Source of the DNA: Fragilariopsis cylindrus CCMP1102
Taxonomy: Eukaryota > Bacillariophyta > Bacillariophyceae > Bacillariales > Bacillariaceae
Length of the DNA stretch: 64,000 nt
Assembly: GCA_900095095.1 (NCBI GenBank)
Contig: FMBT01000321.1
Span: 124,001-188,000, forward strand
Direction: 5' to 3'
The notes beneath the pieces were generated by a model. That model was not told where the DNA came from and ran no database searches. It saw nothing but the letters and a program-made list of their open reading frames with translations. The translations under genes were made by a program, and so were the position numbers. Position 1 is the first letter of the stretch; each line of letters opens with the position of its first letter. Shown piece by piece: positions 54,015 through 62,690 of the stretch.

Positions 54015-55089
54015 GATGTTGTTTGTTGTTGTTTGTTGTTGTTTGTTGGATGCTTTTGTTTTAATTTCTTATCTTAAAAGTTATTGTGGCTCTATGATGT
54101 GTTGTTGATCTTTTTTCGATTTTACGCAGATACACGGAAAAACAAAAGAAATTTATTCATGTTCTTTAGTAACAAAGCAGTGAGAGTTTAATATGATTTA
54201 TTGATCATACTATTTCGGCCAAGTTCTTCTTCTTCTAGTAGTTCACGTTCACCACGTTCACGTTCACGTTCACAGCAATAACTTGCACTCCGTATTTTAC
54301 ATTTACTTAGTCCTTTCAGTAATAATAATGGCGAAGCATGTAATGAAATTTCACATTCGGAAGCAGTATCCTTTAAAAATAAAAAAAATGTCACGTCACC
54401 ACTGGATCAGTGATGGATACCAGGCATAGAGTACAAGTAAAAGTATTTATGTATGAGCGAAGTTTCCTCAAGAACAAAAATAATAGATGGGCTTAATATT
54501 ATAAAAAATAAAAATGTCGAGTGAGGACGTCTCTGTTTGTTTAATTAGTAATTATGAGTATCATAATAATATTCTTAGATTTATATTATCGGCATGTAAA
54601 CTACAGTACTCCGTGAACGTACAATTATTTATTTATCTATTTGAACAAAATTTGTACGTTGAAACAAAATACCAGTCTCCGCAAAATTCCTTTCGCGAAA
54701 CAATTACTGTACCTTTTTTGGATATTGTATCGCAATACTGTACGACTGTGGCGCACGCCGCATAGCACTAAATGTGATTGAAAAAGATTTCACGACTTGA
54801 CTTGATTTGAGGGCAGCACGCGTTTTGCATGATTCATTCGATTGATTCGAGCAACAACACGTACACTAATTATTGCGCGCGCAAATGTACACTCCCTTAG
54901 TGTTAAACAAAAAAAGAAATAAATAAAGTCTTAGAATGAGGAATAATCTATGCATATATAAAATATAAGGTTATCATGCATCTACCGTTGAGTTTTATTA
55001 GATTTCAAACCTCAAACAAAAATTTTAATAGAAAGACAATACCATACGTTATTACCCTACAGTAAGCAGAGAAAGGAAAAGAAAGGATT
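54015..55089. other. upstream region of the 54014 gene and of the 55090 gene
   Basis: Contains the right copy of the duplicated upstream segment (54331-54665) and, further right, GATTC-type words (54825-54850). A plus-strand frame at 54514-54765 starts in the duplicated segment (MSSEDV) but has no supporting domain. Confidence 0.45.
54331..54665. repeat. duplicated upstream segment, right copy
   Basis: Diverged direct copy of 52418-52710. It sits 317-651 bp upstream of the minus-strand gene at 54014, as the left copy sits 217-509 bp upstream of the gene at 52201. Confidence 0.85.
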
Positions 55090-57816
55090 ATGACGTCAGT
55101 AACGACAATAAACGACTACGACTATGACTACGATGACAAATGCTACACTACTTTGTCATCCTCCTCATCATCATCATCCACTGCTAATACAAATACTACA
55201 AATACTACAAATACCGCTATTACTATTATGATGGCTAGTCCTACTAATACTACTACTACTACTAGTCCTACTTATACAATGGTGACTAAAAAGTCGAACC
55301 ACCGTAGTAGTGTATTACATTTTCGATGTATATTTGCTTTAATTCTTTTTTTAATTGCATCAGTAAATATTTTTGTTTCCACGTCAACGACGTCAACGAC
55401 GTCAACAGCGTCAACGTCAAATATTGCATCTTCTTCTTCATCATCTTCCATTATTAGGACATCCACGATTACGTCGTCGAATCATAAGTCAATGCAAGCG
55501 ACCAAAAACAAAATCACACCACGACCGACGATAATCACAACAACCACAACGAGTACTGCCAAGAACGAAAAATCGGATGAAAGTAAGAAAAGCAAAGATA
55601 CTGATGCTTATAATGATAATAGTAATAAACGTCTATTATTACCTGTTTACTATGTCACAAAAAATGATTGTCATATAAAGAACTTAAATACAAATTCCAG
55701 GTTTTCAAAAACCAAAACTTCGAATTCAAATTCAAATTCACATACAAATTCCAATAATATTATATCCGAATATGGTCGAGCATTAGGTCATATACGTGCT
55801 ATTCATCGTGCGTATTATGATTCTGATAATGATGGCAGTAATAATAGTGACAATGATGTCATTTTAATTCGTGAACAATCCGGTTTATTATTAGTATCAT
55901 CTTCTGTTTCTGCTACCACTGGCGCTACTACTGAGAATGGTAATGAGGATCTTGATGAACAGGAGCAGGCAGCGGATGCGGATAAGTTAGTAATAAAAGA
56001 ATTCCTTCAAAATAATGAAAATGAAGGCATTACAGCAGGAGGAGGAGGAGGAGGAGGAGGAGGAGGATTAAATTTATCATGGAAAAAATATGTGAATTCT
56101 GCACCACTGGATTGGAAAATATTAACAATAAATTTACCAGAATCAACAACAGTATCAGTATCATCAGCTAATAATAATACGTCGTCTATTTCATCTGATA
56201 AAGACGAACAACAACGGCGATTACTACTTGCAAAAATACGTTCCTCCAAATTTTATCAAAATGGTGATTTATGGATGTCATGGTCACCATTATTGTATCT
56301 GGATGGATTACAATCTTATTTGATACGTCGTAAAACAATGAAACGTATCTTAGAGAACACAGAGTATGAACATGAGTATGACTATAATTTAGAATCGACA
56401 AAAATATTATTTCATGAAAATAATCTGGAATCAAATACAAATACAAATCAGAAACAGAAACAGAAACAGAATTTAAAAAATAAGAAACAACAACAACCTG
56501 TAGTAGTACCAATAACACCACCATCCTCCGAAGAATTACTATTTTATAATAGTGTTGGTAGTAGTGGATCAGCAATATATACATCCACAGTCGTATCATC
56601 ATCATCAACAGTAGCAGCAACTTTAGAAGCAACATCAACAATAACCACGGATGCTTCTACTGCTGCTGCTGCTAGTAGTTATCTACCAAGTATATTAGTG
56701 TTAACCACACTACGTATCAATAATCTAGAATCATTATATCGAGAATATAATTGGATCTATGTCGATACCAATGAATTATGTCAAACATTAAATAAAAGAC
56801 ATGGTGGAATACCCAATTGGAGAATACGTATCTATATTGATACAACTAATAATAATTCAAATCCTCATGAATTCGTAGAAAAAGTAAAACAAAAATTTAG
56901 TACTATAAAATTGCATGGGATATCCAATATTGATACGAATATCTATATAGAGTATGTTATTTCTCCTGAGTCGTATAATAAATTTGTCTGGATAGAAGCC
57001 AATATTAATTATATGAAAGACTATGATAAAATTATCATTAAAGATTCCGATCAACGAATTGCTGGTATGTCCATTAAGACATATCTAAAAAAATCACAAT
57101 ATTCCTTAATATCCAGTCCAGTCCGTGAAATTAAAAAAATGTCTTTCACAAAATTCAGAGGTAAGGATTTAGGGTTAATGCGTAATTTTCAATCCAAATC
57201 ATGGATGATGAATACGAATACTATGACACAGAAAAATAATCATAATAATAATACTCAGCAGGATTCGGATTCGGAGGCTAGGAATAATTTATTTTATAAT
57301 CTACATTCCTTAGAGGTACCATTATTAGAACAATATTTTGTAGTAATGGATGGGAATTTTGCCTCCTGGTATTTTAATATCACATTAACAAATAATCCAT
57401 CCTTTTTAAATCAATATACGGATTGGGGTATTGATGCCATGTGGTGCAGTGCCGCACGATCCTATATGAAAGATACTACTATTGATATTGCTAATACGAA
57501 TGCGAATGCGAATGCTAATGCTAACAGTAAATTATCATCCTGTTTATTAATTATGATCACATCCGTTCATGAAGATAGTAAAACTATTGGTAGTAATGCG
57601 GATTGGTATCAAGATTATATGATGGATGGAAGAAAGGCATTAATTATGCATCAACAAAATATACCACAAGCAAAAATATGGCATAGTGAAAAAATCTATG
57701 AGATTATGTCATCCAAAAGTCTAGTCCAATCACATTGTAATTTCAATAGTCATAATATGCAGGAGGAGGAAGATCATATCATTGATTGTGTGAACGAATC
57801 AAGTTATACGTATTAA
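55090..57816 (+). CDS. type II membrane protein, probable glycosyltransferase (DUF707-like)
   Basis: A 908-residue single-exon protein. A transmembrane helix near 78-96 (CIFALILFLIASVNIFV) with a short N-terminal cytoplasmic part suggests Golgi type II topology. Residues 100-540 are mostly Ser/Thr/Asn/Gly low complexity with short conserved-looking pieces (WKKYVNSAPLDWKILTINLP, FYQNGDLWMSWSPLLYLDG). The catalytic-like region is about 545-880: SILVLTTLRINNLESLY, YDKIIIKDSDQRIAGM (a D-x-D near 651), LLEQYFVVMDGNFASWYF, YTDWGIDAMWCSA (near 776) and CLLIMITSVHEDSKTIG. This order resembles DUF707 proteins (lookup DxD, then W/G-W-G-x-D, then V-H). Substrate unknown. Confidence 0.55.
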   Translation: MTSVTTINDYDYDYDDKCYTTLSSSSSSSSTANTNTTNTTNTAITIMMASPTNTTTTTSPTYTMVTKKSNHRSSVLHFRCIFALILFLIASVNIFVSTSTTSTTSTASTSNIASSSSSSSIIRTSTITSSNHKSMQATKNKITPRPTIITTTTTSTAKNEKSDESKKSKDTDAYNDNSNKRLLLPVYYVTKNDCHIKNLNTNSRFSKTKTSNSNSNSHTNSNNIISEYGRALGHIRAIHRAYYDSDNDGSNNSDNDVILIREQSGLLLVSSSVSATTGATTENGNEDLDEQEQAADADKLVIKEFLQNNENEGITAGGGGGGGGGGLNLSWKKYVNSAPLDWKILTINLPESTTVSVSSANNNTSSISSDKDEQQRRLLLAKIRSSKFYQNGDLWMSWSPLLYLDGLQSYLIRRKTMKRILENTEYEHEYDYNLESTKILFHENNLESNTNTNQKQKQKQNLKNKKQQQPVVVPITPPSSEELLFYNSVGSSGSAIYTSTVVSSSSTVAATLEATSTITTDASTAAAASSYLPSILVLTTLRINNLESLYREYNWIYVDTNELCQTLNKRHGGIPNWRIRIYIDTTNNNSNPHEFVEKVKQKFSTIKLHGISNIDTNIYIEYVISPESYNKFVWIEANINYMKDYDKIIIKDSDQRIAGMSIKTYLKKSQYSLISSPVREIKKMSFTKFRGKDLGLMRNFQSKSWMMNTNTMTQKNNHNNNTQQDSDSEARNNLFYNLHSLEVPLLEQYFVVMDGNFASWYFNITLTNNPSFLNQYTDWGIDAMWCSAARSYMKDTTIDIANTNANANANANSKLSSCLLIMITSVHEDSKTIGSNADWYQDYMMDGRKALIMHQQNIPQAKIWHSEKIYEIMSSKSLVQSHCNFNSHNMQEEEDHIIDCVNESSYTY

Positions 57817-57869
57817 CCCTTAAGAAAAATACACTGGTTTGTGTCCAGAACAAGATATCTAATAAAAAG

Positions 57870-58225
57870 ATGATGTGTGCTGTGTGTGAGCCTACATTGT
57901 AAGATACCAGTAGGCTCACAAGACTAAGGAATATAACAGTTCTCCATCCAATAGGTCAATTGTAAACTTCATACCTTAATTCTACTTGATGCTAAAGTTA
58001 TTATTATATACAAGACTAACAAATACTAGTACAATTTGGGCATGATTTAGTTTATATATTGGCATATTTGGGCATGATTTAGTTTGTATATCAAATAGTC
58101 ACTACGCGGGACCCACTACAGGCTATTTAGTCCCGAATCAGGTGTACCGAGATATGGTGTACAGTACCTGGTATTTGATAGCGATTGTATTTCTAAAAAG
58201 TGTATTTCTTGAACGCGAGTAGACT
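57870..58225 (+). repeat. dispersed repeat R1 copy 3
   Basis: Matches 30968-31310 in the same orientation, beginning GTGTGCTGTGTGTGAGCCTA and ending AACGCGAGTAGAC, with small indels. It starts about 54 bp after the stop of the glycosyltransferase-like gene, so it could be part of that gene's 3' end. Confidence 0.85.
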
Positions 58226-58299
58226 GTATGGCAAGCGCGCAATTCCTAAAACGAACAATTACCTGTGCGAATTTAATAACAATGGGTGAGTCGAGTGAT

Positions 58300-58335
58300 C
58301 GAATGAATCGCGAATCGAGATTCGCGATTCATTCG
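58300..58335. repeat. perfect 17-bp hairpin with 2-nt loop
   Basis: CGAATGAATCGCGAATC, then GA, then its exact reverse complement. It is the longest perfect inverted repeat with so short a loop that I noticed in the window. Confidence 0.9.
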
Positions 58336-58437
58336 ATTCGAGCGTTTTATTACGACGCACCTCTTTTTACGTTCCGTTTAGACAATTACAATAAGTATCT
58401 AAAGAATGGAAGAATGCTGAACGATAAATAAAAAAGA

Positions 58438-58625
58438 AGCGAGAAATGAGACAACCCGAATTTTGCGAAAAAGAAGAAATTGGGAATTTCATTTCTAGTA
58501 CAATAATGGCTGGCTCACTAGATTCATTCATGTAATATAAATGTATCAAAATCAGTTCTTATGTACAGAATTTTGCGAAAAAGAAGAAATTTGGGAATGT
58601 AATTTCTAGTTATGGCTCACTGGAA
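58438..58625 (+). repeat. R1-associated segment, two tandem partial copies
   Basis: TTTTGCGAAAAAGAAGAAAT followed by TGGGAAT-T-ATTTCTAG and GGCTCACT occurs at about 58463 and again at about 58566. The same sequence lies after R1 copy 2 at 31.4 kb. Confidence 0.75.
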
Positions 58626-58737
58626 TTTAACAATGGATGAGTCGAATCGAATCGAAAGCGAAATCGAATCGAAAGCGAAATCGATTTCGTGTAAAAGACA
58701 ACAATCCCATAGCATACAAATATTTTGACCAGTTAGA

Positions 58738-58794
58738 CTAGAACCAGAACCAGAACCAGAACCAGAACTAGAACCAGAACCAGAACTAGAACTA
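58738..58794. repeat. (CCAGAA)n hexamer tract
   Basis: About nine units with CTAGAA variants. Confidence 0.9.
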
Positions 58795-58977
58795 GACTAT
58801 TTTAGTGTAGACATGATTATATTTGTATCTATGTAGACTATTATAAAGTAGACGTTTGTGTTATCAGAAATTAGCTTTAGGTTAAAATTGTAATTCAAAA
58901 GGTACTACTAGTGTTGTTGTTGCTGTTGTTATATATAGTTGCTGCTGTTATACGTGTTTTTGCATTTGAATTTGTAT

Positions 58978-61428
58978 TCAACCTATTGTATAGTAAGAGT
59001 TGTTCGAATTGTTCGAATTCGTATCGTCTGCTGCTTCATAATATCTTCGTTTACAACTACTAACACGACGTTGTTGTTTGTCTTGATTGTTTTGATTATG
59101 ACTACTTAGTAACCTATTTAACATATTATCATGTGAAAATGATTGACTTAACATAATCATATTCATATTATTCAATGATGCTTGACTATCATCATCTTCA
59201 ATGCCATAATTCAAATCCAATGGCATACATTCTAAAAGTTCCTGTGCTTCTAAAAATAATTGTTCTTTTTGGATAAATAAATCCAATTGACGTTGTATTC
59301 TACTGAGTGGAAGTCTCTTGAATGGATCAGTTCGCCATGCATTTGCTAATAGTAAACGATACTCATATGATAATAATTCTTGACCTTGACTTTGTAATTG
59401 TAATGGCCGGACGCCCTGCTGACATACTAATGTATGATATAAGTCAGGTGTCATATCATTATATGGTCTTGTTTGTGTAAGAATCCCGTAAGATACAATA
59501 CTCCATGAATATATATCAGCTTCTAATCCATATGGTTTGTTTAGACATATTTCTGGACTCATATAACGCATAGTACCAACTGTTCCAGTCATATTAAATA
59601 ACATATTATTTTTGCTATTGTTGTTATATGGTAGGACTTGTTGATCTTGTTCTTTCTCTTCATCCATTGTAGGATAGATTGTAGTACCAGATGATGGTAG
59701 TTCACGAGCAAGTCCAAAGTCCATCAATTTCACGTTGATAGACTTGTTCTCTTGTCCATCTTCAATACTAGCGAATCCGATATTTTGTGGTTTTAAGTCA
59801 CGGTACACAACGTTCTTTGAGTGGATGTACTCCAAAGCATTAGCAACTTGACGACAGATTGTCAATTGTTCAATTGTACGTTGGTGTTGATGTTTCTTAG
59901 TAGCAATAGCATTGGTCTTGTTATAGTTATTAATATCTTCATAATTCCATCGATCAACACGTTCATCTAATGTTTCCTCTTGTAGGAGTTCAAGTACTAA
60001 AAAAAATGCATCATGACGTTTATATTGTTCATATGAAGAAACACCACCATTTGTCCATCCTTTGATACTAACAATGTGTTCATGATCAAATCTACTTAAT
60101 AGATATGCTTCACGTGCAAGTTCTTGTCCGGCCTTGATGAAACATACAGCTGAACCATTTCTGAACGAATCTTCTGTAAGTATCTCAGGAAGCATATCTC
60201 TCCTTAAACTTTTGAGTGCAAAATACTGTGTCTGTGTCTGTTGCTTTCCACGTTTTGATGTTGACGACTTGATCTTATTAATAGAAACTCGTGTTACGTT
60301 GGAAAAAGCACCAGATCCAAGCACATCATCTGTGTTATCTTGAGAAGAAGAACTTCGGATAATATCTTGAGGAGTAAGATCTGACCAGAATGTATGTTGT
60401 TGTGATTGCAGTTGTGGTAGTGTCCCATCTTGTACCATAACATTAACGACATCTTTTATACAGGCTGTTACATCGTGAGCAAATTGATCTGTCCACAGAG
60501 GTGCTTGAAGAAGTGATAATGATGCTACTACGCGTGATAGCATAGTAGAAGGCACCTGCTTACAGCTTGTGATTGAAGAACATGATGCGAAAGATGGTGA
60601 TGGAGAGATTGGACTTGAACTTGAGCCTGAGGTTTTTCTACTATGATTATGTACAGTATCATTCGATTCCCATAAATAATCATCATGTCCGTAAACAGAA
60701 GCAGAACATGAGGAAGAAGTAGAAAAGGTAGAAGAAGTATAGGAAGAAAAGCAAGGTTGTTGTTTTCTACTACTAATTCTGTTTCTGTTTCTGTTTCTTG
60801 GTGTTGGTGAAATACTTCTCTGTTGCTTACAAGGACGACGTTGATGAGATTCTTGTTCTTGAGGAGATGATTCTTTATAACGTTTGGGACGTGTGGGACT
60901 GTGACTATTTCGATTGCCTCCTGCACCTGATGATGATGCTAAAGCTGTGGCTGGTGTCAGCGATAAAATGGAAGTAGTAGCACCCTTCATGCTTCCAAAG
61001 GAGTTTGACCTTGAGGACCTTGAGGAACTTGAATTTGAATTCGGCGTAATAGTAGTTGCTAACGTTGCAGATAACGCTGCAGTTCCAGTTGAATTTGACG
61101 CTGTTGTTGAAGCTGAATCCAATTGTGATTTAAGATTCGTAAGTGAAGGTGGGAAAGTAAAACATCGTAGCCCACTTCCACGCCGGTTTCTACTATCTTG
61201 ATGTATGTCTTCCAAATTCATGTGTGTAAAGAAGTTACTAGAGGAGGAGGGGTTGATGCCTTTAGTTCTTCTTGTATTCATCGTAGGACTAACGTCAAAT
61301 AAACACGGTGCTGTTGTTGATGAAACAGAAGCGTTGTTGACAGTGATGTTGTTAGTGTTAGCGTTAGTAGCTGACTGCTGCTGTTGTTCTTCTTGTTCGT
61401 AGTACTGGTATCGAAATGTAGGATTCAT
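58978..61428 (-). CDS. Ser/Thr protein kinase with long disordered N-terminus
   Basis: An 816-residue single-exon protein. Residues 1-360 are Ser/Asn/Gln/Arg-rich and unstructured. The kinase domain is about 365-715: glycine loop LGSGAFSNV (370-378), ATP-binding lysine in YFALK (406), alpha-C glutamate in LAREAYLL (440), catalytic loop VVYRDLKPQN (Asp544, with Tyr for the usual His of HRD), DFG at 570-572, GTMRYMSPE as activation-segment end and DIYSWSIVSYGIL as the F helix. All catalytic residues are present, so it should be active. The IYSWSIV region and the YRDLKPQN loop suggest the tyrosine-kinase-like or a diatom-expanded group. The C-terminus is Gln/Asn-rich. Pathway unknown. Confidence 0.85.
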   Translation of the reverse strand: MNPTFRYQYYEQEEQQQQSATNANTNNITVNNASVSSTTAPCLFDVSPTMNTRRTKGINPSSSSNFFTHMNLEDIHQDSRNRRGSGLRCFTFPPSLTNLKSQLDSASTTASNSTGTAALSATLATTITPNSNSSSSRSSRSNSFGSMKGATTSILSLTPATALASSSGAGGNRNSHSPTRPKRYKESSPQEQESHQRRPCKQQRSISPTPRNRNRNRISSRKQQPCFSSYTSSTFSTSSSCSASVYGHDDYLWESNDTVHNHSRKTSGSSSSPISPSPSFASCSSITSCKQVPSTMLSRVVASLSLLQAPLWTDQFAHDVTACIKDVVNVMVQDGTLPQLQSQQHTFWSDLTPQDIIRSSSSQDNTDDVLGSGAFSNVTRVSINKIKSSTSKRGKQQTQTQYFALKSLRRDMLPEILTEDSFRNGSAVCFIKAGQELAREAYLLSRFDHEHIVSIKGWTNGGVSSYEQYKRHDAFFLVLELLQEETLDERVDRWNYEDINNYNKTNAIATKKHQHQRTIEQLTICRQVANALEYIHSKNVVYRDLKPQNIGFASIEDGQENKSINVKLMDFGLARELPSSGTTIYPTMDEEKEQDQQVLPYNNNSKNNMLFNMTGTVGTMRYMSPEICLNKPYGLEADIYSWSIVSYGILTQTRPYNDMTPDLYHTLVCQQGVRPLQLQSQGQELLSYEYRLLLANAWRTDPFKRLPLSRIQRQLDLFIQKEQLFLEAQELLECMPLDLNYGIEDDDSQASLNNMNMIMLSQSFSHDNMLNRLLSSHNQNNQDKQQRRVSSCKRRYYEAADDTNSNNSNNSYYTIG

Positions 61429-61952
61429 CTCTTCTTCTTTTTTTTGTGAGATGATGGTCAGTTTTCTTGACTTTTTATGAGTTGCTTAAAAGAGAGTTCT
61501 GAATGAAGTGAACGCGATGATGTCGATGTCACTGTTGCAGTAGTGCAAACTTTTGTTGTAAAGTTTGCCTTCTGCTTTTGTATTGTTGGCTTTGAATTGG
61601 CTGTGTATATTTATTTATTGCTTTGTGTTGTGAGCTAATCTGTGCTTTGTTTTTTTTGGTATGCATCGCGTAGAAGATTCGCATTATTGTCGAGGGTACA
61701 GTTCAACGCACATGGTTCTCTGGCAGCTGTTTCACTGAAGAATTAAGGCAAGATTAGAAAAGTGGCCTGTGTTGACATTAGTCCTATATGTGCAAAGCGC
61801 GATTGTATAAGTAACATTATTTTAGTTCACTCCGTATCGGCGATAATTTTTTTGTAATCTTCTCTTATCTTATTTCTATGCATAGATCGTGCCATCGCTA
61901 TGCCATTAAAAACAGAAAATGCCGGAAAATGTCTCAAATTAGAGGCGACTGT
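61429..61952. other. 5' flank of the kinase gene
   Basis: Promoter side of the minus-strand kinase gene; T/G-rich, no feature recognised. Confidence 0.4.
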
Positions 61953-62265
61953 ACATAAAATAATAAATAAAATCCTAAATAACAGAAGAATTTAGAATTC
62001 ACCTGAAAAAATGCATAGAAGAACAATATCATCTTGTCTTTACAGTAGTAGCGTTTTCTATTATGCCGGACAATAGAAAACGCGACGATGGATATTTACT
62101 GGTAAGTTACTGTACATACATAAAATAATAAATAAAATCTTAAAGAACAGAAGAATTTTGAAATCGCCTGAATGATGCATAGAAGAACAATATTATCGTG
62201 TCATTAGTCGTGTTTCTTATCATGCCGGACAATAATTACAAAGAATCTGCTCTTTTTACTATCAA
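61953..62265. repeat. tandem duplication, period about 165 bp
   Basis: ACATAAAATAATAAATAAAAT starts at 61953 and 62118. Each copy continues with AACAGAAGAATTT, GATGCATAGAAGAACAATAT (first copy AATGCATAG...) and ATGCCGGACAATA. Confidence 0.8.
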
Positions 62266-62321
62266 GAACCAATTCGCATAAATAATATTACGCGCTCTCA
62301 AAAAGAGAATTATTTTGAGTT

Positions 62322-62690
62322 AAAGAAGAAGTGTGATGTTGAATTATATTAGTTAGAGGGCCCGTAGAAAGGTATGACGTGTATTCATATGCTTACTGAG
62401 TCGACGGATTAATATTTAGCACTAACTTTCTACTAGTATGCTGTCTCAAGGGCAAAGAAGTGTGATGTTGAATTTATCTAATTAAAGGGCCCGTAGAAAA
62501 TGACGTATGCTTACTGAGTGGACGGATTAATATTAGGCACAAATTAATATAATAATATATGCACTTGACAAACAGGTTCTACTAGTATGCTGTCTCAAGG
62601 GCAAAGAAGTGTGATGTTGAATTTATCTAATTAGAGGGCCTGTAGAAAGGTATGACATATGCTTACTGAGTGGAAGGATATACTACATTT
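62322..62690. repeat. tandem repeat, about 2.5 units of 129-149 bp
   Basis: GTGTGATGTTGAAT recurs at 62331, 62460 and 62609. Units share AGAGGGCCCGTAGAAA, ATGCTTACTGAGT-GA-GGAT and CTACTAGTATGCTGTCTCAAG. Length differences come from an insertion in the second unit and loss at the end of the third. Confidence 0.85.

Larger units (their letters stand above)
57817..58977. other. repeat-rich spacer between convergent genes
   Basis: Holds R1 copy 3, its associated segment, a perfect 36-bp hairpin and a (CCAGAA)n tract. No gene. Confidence 0.55.

Noticed and set aside
54514-54765. 83-codon plus-strand gene
   Set aside because: Only its first dozen codons are shared with the other copy, and there is no domain; reported as a finding rather than a gene.
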